A DNA stretch of 64,000 nt from DATACQ01 sp036555515 (GTDB lineage: Bacteria > Desulfobacterota > Binatia > UBA9968). Made by a program: the position numbers and the translations under genes. Positions within the stretch are counted from its first letter, which is position 1, and each line of letters begins with the position of its first letter. The notes under the pieces were generated by a model, which had not been told where the DNA came from, did not search any database, and saw nothing but the letters and a program-made list of their open reading frames with translations. Positions 32,823 through 39,829 of the stretch are shown piece by piece. The DNA lies in contig DATBLC010000023.1 of NCBI GenBank assembly GCA_036555515.1, positions 1 to 64,000 on the forward strand, read 5' to 3'.

Positions 32823-35032
32823 GCAAAGAGATTCGCATCAACGATCTAATTGAAAAGGTTCAGTCCTACTATCCCGCGGCGGATGCCGCCATCATGCGTT
32901 CGGCCTACGAGTTTTCCGCAGACGTTCACCGCGGCCAAAAACGGCTGTCCGGCGAACCGTACCTTATCCATCCCATAGCGGTGGCCGGTATTATCGCCGA
33001 TCTTAAACTCGACGTGCCGAGCGTCGTGGCCGGACTGCTGCACGACACGGTAGAGGACACCCTCACCACGCTGGACGAACTGATAAGCCAGTTCGGCGAA
33101 GAGATAGCGGCTCTGGTCGACGGCGTCACCAAACTCGGCCATGCCGAGTATAGCAGCCACCAGGAAAAGCAAGCGGGGAACTTCCGCAAGATGATTTTGG
33201 CGATGGGGAAAGACGTGCGGGTGATCCTGATCAAGCTCGCCGACCGGGTTCATAACATGCGAACGTTGAGCCATATGCCTCTGGATAAACAGATCCGCAC
33301 GGCGGAAGAAACCCTGGAAATCTACGCGCCGCTGTCCCACCGCCTCGGCATCGCTTGGATCAAAACCGAGTTGGAGGACCTGGCGCTCAAACATCTTCAC
33401 CCGGAGATTTACTACCAGCTCAAGCGCAACGTCGCCAAGAAAAAAGGCGACCGCGACAAATATATCGAAGAAGTCAATTCGATCATCGGCAAGAAACTCG
33501 ATACCGAGGGCATCGACGCGGAAGTCAGCGGGCGCTCGAAACACTTCTACAGCATCTATCAAAAAATGGAGAGCCAACACCTGCTCTACGACCAGATTTA
33601 CGATCTCGTCGCGTTTCGCGTCCTGGTGGACACGCCGCGGGAGTGCTACGAGGCGCTGGGTGTCATCCACTCTCAGTGGCGGCCCGTGCCTGGCCGTTTC
33701 AAGGATTACATCGCAATCCCGAAACCCAACATGTACCAGTCGCTACACACCAGCGTCATCGGCCCCTACGGCGAGCGTATCGAAATCCAGATTCGCACCC
33801 ATGAGATGCACCGGGTCGCCGAGGAAGGGATCGCGGCCCACTGGCGCTACAAGGAGGGCGAAGACTTTCAGGTAAGCGATTTCCAACGCTTCTCCTGGCT
33901 ACGCCAGTTGCTCGAATGGCAGGAGCAGATGCAGGATCCGCAGGAGTTTCTCCATAGCTTGAAAGAGGATTTGTTTTCCACGGGAATGTACGTCTTTACG
34001 CCCAAGGGCGATCTTTTGAATTTTCCGAAGGGCTCGACGGTTATCGACTTCGCCTATCGTATCCATTCCGAGGTGGGGGACCATTGTTCCGGCGCGCGCG
34101 TCAACGGCCAGCTGGTGTCGCTGAAATATATCCTGCGCGGCGGCGACACCGTCGAAATTATTACCACCGAACAGCAGGCGCCGAACCGCGATTGGCTGAA
34201 GTGGTCGAAAACGCCCCGCGCCAAAGCGAAGATTCGCGCATGGCTCAAGGCGCAGCAGCGCGAGCGCAGCGTCGTCATCGGCCGGGAAATTCTCGACGGC
34301 GACCTGCATCGCCATCAAATGGACTACTCGACACTGCAACGCGAGGGAAGGGTCGAGGGGCTGATTAAAGAGTTGGGTTTGAAGGACGAGGAGACCTTGC
34401 TCTCTGCGCTGGGATACGGCCGGATCACGACGCGCCATGTTCTGGCAAAACTCCTGCCGCCGGACAAATTGGACCTTGGTCCCAAAAAGTCCGGCGGGTC
34501 CCTTGAAAGCTTGTTTCGGCTGGTTTCCAATCAGAAGCGGGGTATGGGGATACGCGTCAAGGGCATCGACGATGTTCTGATCCGCTTCGCGCTCTGCTGC
34601 CATCCATTGCCCGGCGAACCGGTCATCGGCTTTATCACGAGAGGTAGGGGCGTTACGGTGCACACTGTCGGTTGCCCGACGATTCTGGAAAGCGATCCGC
34701 ACCGCAAGGTCGAAGTCAGCTGGGAAGAGGACGGCCAGGCGTTGCGGGCAGTGAAAATCGAAGTAACCTGCGTCGATCAGCCGGGTCTGCTGGCGGCCAT
34801 CAGCTCGGCGATCACCAGCGCCGAGGCCAACATCGCGCGAGCACAGATCCGCACCTTTGCCGATCAGCGCGCGCTCAATACCTTCGAGGTTATGATCAAG
34901 AACTCCGAGCACTTAAAGCGCGTGCTTCAGAACATATCGAAGGTGAAGGGAGTATTTAAGGCCGTGCGGGCGCGGGGCCGGATGGCCGAGATGGCGCAAA
35001 CGGAGCGCCCTGCCAACGAAGAGCTGCAGTGA
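32819..35032 (+). CDS. spoT: bifunctional (p)ppGpp synthetase/hydrolase
   Basis: A 737-residue RelA/SpoT homologue with all domains. HD hydrolase: HRGQKRLSGEPYLIHPIAVAG at about 38-58 and LLHDTVEDT around 76, so hydrolysis is probably intact. Synthetase: GRSKHFYSIYQKM, YDLVAFRVLV and RFKDYIAIPKPNMYQSLHTSV. TGS: VFTPKGDLLNFPKGSTVIDF. Then the helical region, CCHPLPGEPVIGF and an ACT domain at the end. It is last in the GT-rfaE1-yicC-gmk-spoT unit and carries a family I repeat in its 3' region. Confidence 0.95.
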   Translation: MSKEIRINDLIEKVQSYYPAADAAIMRSAYEFSADVHRGQKRLSGEPYLIHPIAVAGIIADLKLDVPSVVAGLLHDTVEDTLTTLDELISQFGEEIAALVDGVTKLGHAEYSSHQEKQAGNFRKMILAMGKDVRVILIKLADRVHNMRTLSHMPLDKQIRTAEETLEIYAPLSHRLGIAWIKTELEDLALKHLHPEIYYQLKRNVAKKKGDRDKYIEEVNSIIGKKLDTEGIDAEVSGRSKHFYSIYQKMESQHLLYDQIYDLVAFRVLVDTPRECYEALGVIHSQWRPVPGRFKDYIAIPKPNMYQSLHTSVIGPYGERIEIQIRTHEMHRVAEEGIAAHWRYKEGEDFQVSDFQRFSWLRQLLEWQEQMQDPQEFLHSLKEDLFSTGMYVFTPKGDLLNFPKGSTVIDFAYRIHSEVGDHCSGARVNGQLVSLKYILRGGDTVEIITTEQQAPNRDWLKWSKTPRAKAKIRAWLKAQQRERSVVIGREILDGDLHRHQMDYSTLQREGRVEGLIKELGLKDEETLLSALGYGRITTRHVLAKLLPPDKLDLGPKKSGGSLESLFRLVSNQKRGMGIRVKGIDDVLIRFALCCHPLPGEPVIGFITRGRGVTVHTVGCPTILESDPHRKVEVSWEEDGQALRAVKIEVTCVDQPGLLAAISSAITSAEANIARAQIRTFADQRALNTFEVMIKNSEHLKRVLQNISKVKGVFKAVRARGRMAEMAQTERPANEELQ

Positions 35033-35060
35033 TCCGATTTATCGGTCAATTCGTGCAAAA

Positions 35061-35095
35061 GTTCAAATCGTTCAAAACGTTTTGAACGGCTTGAC
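35061..35095. repeat. 9-nt GTTCAA inverted array, family I, copy 3 (no spacer)
   Basis: Units gttcaaatc, gttcaaaac, gttttgaac, ggcttgacc. The centre 35069..35088 is a perfect 20-base palindrome. It lies 29 bases after the spoT stop. The compact form shows the design best: direct 9-nt units that switch orientation in the middle. Confidence 0.8.
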
Positions 35096-35192
35096 CAGCG
35101 TGAAGGTTTTGAAACCGCGTAAGACAAAATAATACTCGTATCGACACTCTGTCATGCGTTATGTTTGACGCATCCGGCTGTGGCGGCAGATG

Positions 35193-35384
35193 TCAGGCCA
35201 CTTTCTGAACACGGCCTGAATGAATGCAATCGGTGCAGACCAAAGCGCGCTTCACCTGCCCGTCAAATGTCGCTCGCACTCTTTTCAAATTAGGTTGCCA
35301 TGATCTCTTGGATTTGTTGTTGGCATGGCTCACGTTGTTGCCGATGGACCGTTTCTTGCCGCAAATCGCACAGCTTCTCGCCAT
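35193..35384 (-). CDS. rpmB: 50S ribosomal protein L28
   Basis: A 63-residue L28 protein: MARSCAICGKKRSIGNNVSH at the start, then SKRSWQPNLKRVRA and CTDCI near the end. The two CxxC pairs mark the zinc-binding (C+) form of L28. It is 5 bases after rfaE2 on the same strand, an unusual partner. L33 (rpmG), often adjacent, is not seen. Confidence 0.95.
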   Translation of the reverse strand: MARSCAICGKKRSIGNNVSHANNKSKRSWQPNLKRVRATFDGQVKRALVCTDCIHSGRVQKVA

Positions 35385-35389
35385 AGGTT

Positions 35390-35860
35390 CTAACTCCGTA
35401 CCCTTTCAATAATTTCCGTAGTGGAAAAACCTTTCAAGTAGGGAATCACAGCGACCCTGCCGCCGCCCCGCTCAACTATATCCCCGCCGATTACCTGGTC
35501 TGTGCTCCAGTCCCCGCCTTTCGCCAGGATGTCGGGCCGGAGCTCCTCAATGAGTCGGTAGGGGTCTACCTCGTCGAACAAAATCACATAATCTACCATC
35601 TCCAGAGCGGCGATCAACTCGGCGCGTCCGGCTTGGCTGATGACCGGCCGTGCGGAACCTTTGATCTGCTGTACCGATCGGTCGCTATTGATCGCGACAA
35701 TCAACAAATCGCCGAGCGCTTTTGCTTCCCGCAGCAGATGCAGATGGCCCCGGTGTAGGATGTCGAAGCAACCGTTGGTGAAAACAATTTTTTGGTCGCG
35801 GGCTTTCGCCTGTAAAACGGCGGACTTGAGTTCTTCAAGGCTCTTCAACTTGCCCGGCAC
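35390..35860 (-). CDS. rfaE2: D-glycero-beta-D-manno-heptose 1-phosphate adenylyltransferase
   Basis: A 156-residue nucleotidyltransferase equal to the C-terminal half of HldE. Motifs: IVFTNGCFDILHRGHLHLL (T-x-HxGH type site), INSDRSVQQIKG and RPVISQAGRAELIAALE, then ILAKGGDWSTDQVIGGDIVE. It makes ADP-D-glycero-beta-D-manno-heptose, the donor for the GT9 enzymes in this window. Separate RfaE1 and RfaE2 proteins replace the bifunctional enzyme here. GmhA, GmhB and HldD are not in the window. Confidence 0.95.
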   Translation of the reverse strand: MPGKLKSLEELKSAVLQAKARDQKIVFTNGCFDILHRGHLHLLREAKALGDLLIVAINSDRSVQQIKGSARPVISQAGRAELIAALEMVDYVILFDEVDPYRLIEELRPDILAKGGDWSTDQVIGGDIVERGGGRVAVIPYLKGFSTTEIIERVRS

Positions 35861-35930
35861 ATTTCAGGGGTAGCATGAGAAAGTGTTGATTTCAATTGGC
35901 TTTCCCTCGTTAGACGGCGGCCCGTTCGTC

Positions 35931-35959
35931 TTGACCCATCGCTTGTTTTCCGATAAATT
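35931..35959 (+). promoter_or_regulatory. sigma-70-type promoter of the UbiD gene
   Basis: TTGACC at 35931-35936 and TAAATT at 35954-35959, separated by 17 bases. It lies about 50 bases upstream of the UbiD start, which has aggagg ahead of it. Confidence 0.55.
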
Positions 35960-36013
35960 CAGCCCACCTCAAGTGCGCTAACCATATTGCTTGCAAATCC
36001 TTAGGAGGACAGA

Positions 36014-37453
36014 ATGGAATATCAGGATCTCAGAGACTGGATCCAAATCGCCGACGAGATGGGTGAACTGAAAACCCTCAAAGGCTGCGACTGGAACTTG
36101 GAAATCGGCGCCATCACCGAACTGGTGCACCACAAAGAGGACGGGCCGGCGGTATTGTTCGAGGATATCAAAGGCTATCCGAAGGGGTACCGCGTGTTGT
36201 CCAATTCCCTGTCGTCGAGAAAGCGCTTGGCTCTCACGCTCGGCCTGCCGTCCGGCGATACTAAAATGGATTTCGTCAAAATCTGGAAAGAGAATTACAA
36301 GAAGATCAAGCCGGTCCCCCCCAAGTTCGTCAAAACCAGCCCGCTCTTTGAAAACATCTACAAAGACGGCGATATCGATATGTTCAAGTTTCCGACCCCG
36401 CTGTGGCATGACAAAGACGGCGGCCGTTACATTGGCACGGGCAGCGTCGATATTACGCGCGACCCGGACGAAGGTTGGGTCAACTACGGCACCTACCGAG
36501 TCATGATTCACGACAAGAACAAGGTTGGATTTTACATTTCCCCGGGCAAGCACGGCCGTATTCAGCGTGAAAAGTATGCCGCCAGCGGCGAGCCGTTTAA
36601 GATCGCGATGTCCTTTGGCCATGATCCGCTGACATTCCTGGCGGGCAGCATCGAGGTCCCCTACGGCGTTCCGGAGTATGAATTCATCGGCGGTATTCGC
36701 GGCGCGGCGTTCGAGATGGTCGAAGGCGAGTACTCCGGCTTGCCGATACCGGCCAATGCCGAGATCGTCATCGAAGGCGACGTTCATTTCGATAACCCCA
36801 AGATCGAAGGGCCGTTCGGCGAATGGACAGGTTACTACGCCAGCGCCGAGCGCGCCGAGCCGTGGGTCGAAGTCAAACGGCTCTATCACCGCAATGATCC
36901 GATCATTCTCGGTTCGCCTCCGGGCCGTCCGCCGGCGGAACTCGGCTGGTATCGATCCTATTTGCGCTCCGCATTGATTTGGGACGAAATGGAAAAAGCT
37001 GGAGTCCCGGATGTCAAAGGTGTTTGGCTTACCGTCTCCGGCGGCAGCCGCCTTTTGATGGCCGTATCGATCAAGCAGCGCTATCCGGGCCACGCCAAGC
37101 AAGCCGCGGTGATCGCGTCGCAGTGCCACGCCGGCGCGTATCTCGGCCGCTTCGTTGTCGTTGTCGATGACGACATCGACCCGTCGAATACCGACGACGT
37201 GATCTGGGCGATGTGTACCCGCTGCGAGCCGGAGCAAGACATCGATATCTTGCGCCGGTGCTGGAGCGGTCCCCTCGATCCGGTCATCCACCCGACCAAG
37301 AAGGGCTTCAACTCCCGCGCGATCATCGACGCGACCCGGCCCTATGAATGGATGAAAGATTTTCCGCCGGTAGCCGAATCGAGCAAAGAAGTGTTGGACG
37401 CGACCGCGAAAAAGTGGGGCGCCGAACTTTTCGGCACCAACGGAAAAAAATAA
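36014..37453 (+). CDS. UbiD family decarboxylase
   Basis: A 479-residue UbiD-type enzyme, dependent on prenylated FMN by family knowledge. It shows the typical start DLRDWIQIADEMGELKTLKG, EDIKGYPKGYRVLSNSL, GTGSVDITRDPDEGWVNYGTYR, and the Arg/Glu catalytic region with EFIGGIRGAAFEMVEGEYSG (each continuous in the protein). IEGPFGEWTGYYA is the conserved E-G-PFGE motif. UbiD relatives decarboxylate aromatic or unsaturated acids. No ubiX (flavin prenyltransferase) is in the window. It has its own promoter and a strong terminator, so it is likely monocistronic. Substrate unknown. Confidence 0.9.
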   Translation: MEYQDLRDWIQIADEMGELKTLKGCDWNLEIGAITELVHHKEDGPAVLFEDIKGYPKGYRVLSNSLSSRKRLALTLGLPSGDTKMDFVKIWKENYKKIKPVPPKFVKTSPLFENIYKDGDIDMFKFPTPLWHDKDGGRYIGTGSVDITRDPDEGWVNYGTYRVMIHDKNKVGFYISPGKHGRIQREKYAASGEPFKIAMSFGHDPLTFLAGSIEVPYGVPEYEFIGGIRGAAFEMVEGEYSGLPIPANAEIVIEGDVHFDNPKIEGPFGEWTGYYASAERAEPWVEVKRLYHRNDPIILGSPPGRPPAELGWYRSYLRSALIWDEMEKAGVPDVKGVWLTVSGGSRLLMAVSIKQRYPGHAKQAAVIASQCHAGAYLGRFVVVVDDDIDPSNTDDVIWAMCTRCEPEQDIDILRRCWSGPLDPVIHPTKKGFNSRAIIDATRPYEWMKDFPPVAESSKEVLDATAKKWGAELFGTNGKK

Positions 37454-37481
37454 CCCGGCGCGTCGTCTATTCAATTAATTA

Positions 37482-37520
37482 AAAGGGCAAGTACCGCCAG
37501 GCGGACTTGCCCTTTTTTTT
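37482..37520 (+). terminator. strong rho-independent terminator after the UbiD gene
   Basis: Stem aaagggcaagt / acttgcccttt with an inner ccgcc-a-ggcgg stem, followed by a run of T. It is perfectly paired over the outer 11 bases and lies about 30 bases after the stop codon. Confidence 0.92.
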
Positions 37521-37636
37521 GATTTCGATTCTGATTCGAGACTGGGTATCGCTCTTGACGGGCGCCGCCGGCTCGGAATAGATTCGCGCCAGTGTCGACT
37601 TGGACTTGGGGATAAGGAGATGCGCAAGACAAACCT

Positions 37637-38719
37637 ATGGAAGCCTATCGACTCTATGCGGGTACTCAGTCGGGCATGATCATCTTTCGAGGAGTGGGAG
37701 ACATCTGGACCTCGATGGGAGGATCGAGAGAGTTTGAGCCTTACTTTAGGAATAAGGTCGTTGATTCGGTTTACGGCTGCAGACAAAACCCCGAGACCGT
37801 GTTCGCGGGAGTGACCTTCGACGGTCTTTATCGCACGAAGGACGCCGGTAAACGCTGGCAGCGCGTGCTCGAGGGCGATATTCGTTGGGTCACTGTAGAT
37901 CCCACCGACGAGCAAGTGGTTTACACGGGAACCGAGCCGGTTCACCTCTATCGCAGCGAAGACGGCGGCGATTCTTGGGAGGAGATCGAGTCCCTCGTTA
38001 AGATGCCGGAGGAGGTCAAGTACAAGTGGTATTTTCCGCAGCCGCCCCATCAAGGTCATGTTCGGCATATTTACATCGATCCGGAAAACGCCAAATCCAT
38101 ATATTTAGCCATCGAGCATGGCGGCATCGTGCGCAGCTTTGATCGCGGCAAAACTTGGGAAGATGTCAGTGACGGATTGGAGTATCCGGACATCCATATG
38201 ATCGTACGCGCGCCGGGCAGCACGACGAAGTATTTCGCCGCAACCTCGCGCGGCTTCTTCTACGCCGATCCGCCGGAAAAAGGCTGGAAACGCGCCGAAA
38301 AAAACATGAAGAGCGACTATTTTCACGACTTGATCAATCTTTCCGGTGAGCCTGCGGCAATGTTCTTGGCCGCCGGGCATGGCTCACCGCAGTATTGGGA
38401 CCGGCCGGGCGGCGTCCATGGACGCATCTATCGCAGCGAGGACTGCGGCCAAAGCTGGCGTCAAGTCGGCGCGGGATTACCTGCCAAACATCCCGCGATG
38501 TGCTGGCAACTGGCTTTTAATCCGTATCACCAGAATTCGATTTTTGCCGCATTCGGCGACGTGGCCCGCGGCCATACAGCAGGCCCGCCTGGACAGGGAG
38601 CGATTTACGTGACCTGTGACCGTGGCGATACTTGGGAAGAAGTCGCGCTTCAGAAGCGCGGCACAAAATGGCTGCAGCCGCCGGCAATTCGTGTTTTGTG
38701 GGCAGCGGCGGAAGAATAA
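37637..38719 (+). CDS. BNR/Asp-box beta-propeller protein
   Basis: A 360-residue protein built from repeated blades with the Asp-box pattern: TKDAGKRWQRV, SEDGGDSWEEI, SFDRGKTWEDVSDGLEYP, SEDCGQSWRQVGAGLP, and CDRGDTWEEV. No signal peptide is visible, so it looks cytoplasmic. Sialidase catalytic residues are not recognisable. Proteins of this kind are abundant in soil bacteria with UbiD and molybdenum-hydroxylase genes and have no settled role. It lies between the UbiD gene and coxM on the same strand. Confidence 0.8.
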   Translation: MEAYRLYAGTQSGMIIFRGVGDIWTSMGGSREFEPYFRNKVVDSVYGCRQNPETVFAGVTFDGLYRTKDAGKRWQRVLEGDIRWVTVDPTDEQVVYTGTEPVHLYRSEDGGDSWEEIESLVKMPEEVKYKWYFPQPPHQGHVRHIYIDPENAKSIYLAIEHGGIVRSFDRGKTWEDVSDGLEYPDIHMIVRAPGSTTKYFAATSRGFFYADPPEKGWKRAEKNMKSDYFHDLINLSGEPAAMFLAAGHGSPQYWDRPGGVHGRIYRSEDCGQSWRQVGAGLPAKHPAMCWQLAFNPYHQNSIFAAFGDVARGHTAGPPGQGAIYVTCDRGDTWEEVALQKRGTKWLQPPAIRVLWAAAEE

Positions 38720-38749
38720 TACACCAGGTTTCTGCATTAGAGGTGTGGC

Positions 38750-39601
38750 ATGCGACGTTTCAATTTGCTCGAACCGAGATCGATTCAAGACGCATGTGAA
38801 ATTCTCGCGGCAGAGGAAGACGTCAAGCTCATCGGCGGCGGCACCGCGCTCTTGATTTTGATCAAGCACGGCCTGCTGCTGCCCAAGACTTTGGTCAATC
38901 TGAAAAAAATCAAAGGCGCAGCGGAAATCAGCTACCAGCCGGCGAGCGGGCTCAGGGTTGGCGGCTTGGCAAGCATCTTCGATATCGAGAGCGCGCCGGC
39001 CGTTCGCCAACACTACCCGCTATTGGCGCAGGCCTGCCACGTGGTGGCGAACATTCGCATCCGCAACATGGCAACCATCGGCGGCAACTTAGCCCACGCG
39101 GATTCGCAGTCCGATCCACCGGCCGCGCTGGTTGCCTACGATGCCAGCGTGGAGTTGACCACCCGTAATCGGGTCCGAACCGTCAAGCTGCGCGATTTTT
39201 TGATCGGCAGTTACGAGACTGGTTTGGAGCGGGATGAGATACTCACCACATTGCTAGTGCCGCCGGCGCCGGCCAACGTCAAGGCCACTTACGTTAAGTT
39301 TACCACGCGTTCATCGGAAGATCGTCCCTGCGCCGGAGTTGCCGCGTGGGTAAGGCATGCTAACGGCGCAGCGCGAGAGGCGCGTGTGGTGGTCGGCGCT
39401 GTGTCGCCGGTGCCCGTCGTTTTGACGGATCAAGGACTTGCATCGGGACAGAAATTGACTGCTGATACGATCGCCGAAATCGCCCGTAACGCCGCCGCGG
39501 CCGTGGACCCCATCGATGATCTGCGCGGTCCCGCGGATTACAAACGGCAATTGGTTCAGGTGCTGGTGCGCCGCGCCCTGACCGAATGCGCAGCCAATTA
39601 A
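38750..39601 (+). CDS. coxM: molybdenum hydroxylase FAD-binding subunit (CoxM/XdhB type)
   Basis: A 283-residue FAD subunit. LIGGGTALLILIKHGLLLPK (about 26-45) contains the first FAD-binding stretch; NIRIRNMATIGGNLAHADSQSD is the second, with the TIGGN motif. The C-terminal CO_deh_flav_C domain ends the protein. It carries electrons from the 2Fe-2S subunit to an acceptor. First gene of an M-L-S set; a repeat of about 130 bases separates it from coxL. Confidence 0.92.
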   Translation: MRRFNLLEPRSIQDACEILAAEEDVKLIGGGTALLILIKHGLLLPKTLVNLKKIKGAAEISYQPASGLRVGGLASIFDIESAPAVRQHYPLLAQACHVVANIRIRNMATIGGNLAHADSQSDPPAALVAYDASVELTTRNRVRTVKLRDFLIGSYETGLERDEILTTLLVPPAPANVKATYVKFTTRSSEDRPCAGVAAWVRHANGAAREARVVVGAVSPVPVVLTDQGLASGQKLTADTIAEIARNAAAAVDPIDDLRGPADYKRQLVQVLVRRALTECAAN

Positions 39602-39680
39602 AATAATTACCGGCCTACGCGGCAACCGAAGGGAACAAGGGATTTTGACACCAAGGGGCACAGGTAGATCGATTGCGCCG

Positions 39681-39808
39681 GTTCAGTCGTTCAAGCCGTC
39701 GAATAACCGGGCGATCGATTTGACCAATTTGTTTTCGATAATCTCAGGCCCTGAGCACGTCGAACGGAACAGTTTGAACGATTGGAACTGTTGGAACGAC
39801 TGGAACGC
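39681..39808. repeat. 9-nt GTTCAA inverted array, family I, copy 4 (interrupted)
   Basis: Left part gttcagtcg, ttcaagccg with spacer tcgaataaccgggcgatc, then tcaggccctgagcacgtcgaac (a family V-like motif, 22 bases here split as tcaggccctgag / cacgtcgaac), then inverse units cagtttgaac, gattggaac, tgttggaac, gactggaac. It fills the gap between coxM and coxL. Confidence 0.7.
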
Positions 39809-39829
39809 GCGCGGCGGGATGCAATACAC

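Noticed and set aside
33899..34912. 337-codon open frame antisense to spoT
   Set aside because: Lies fully within the conserved spoT domains and shows no family motif.
35978..37474. 498-codon open frame antisense to the UbiD gene
   Set aside because: Shadow of a GC-rich gene; no recognisable domain, while the plus strand has a full UbiD protein with promoter and terminator.
37637..38719. Sialidase or xyloglucanase assignment for the BNR protein
   Set aside because: Only Asp-box repeats are visible; the Arg triad and nucleophile of sialidases are not, and there is no export signal.
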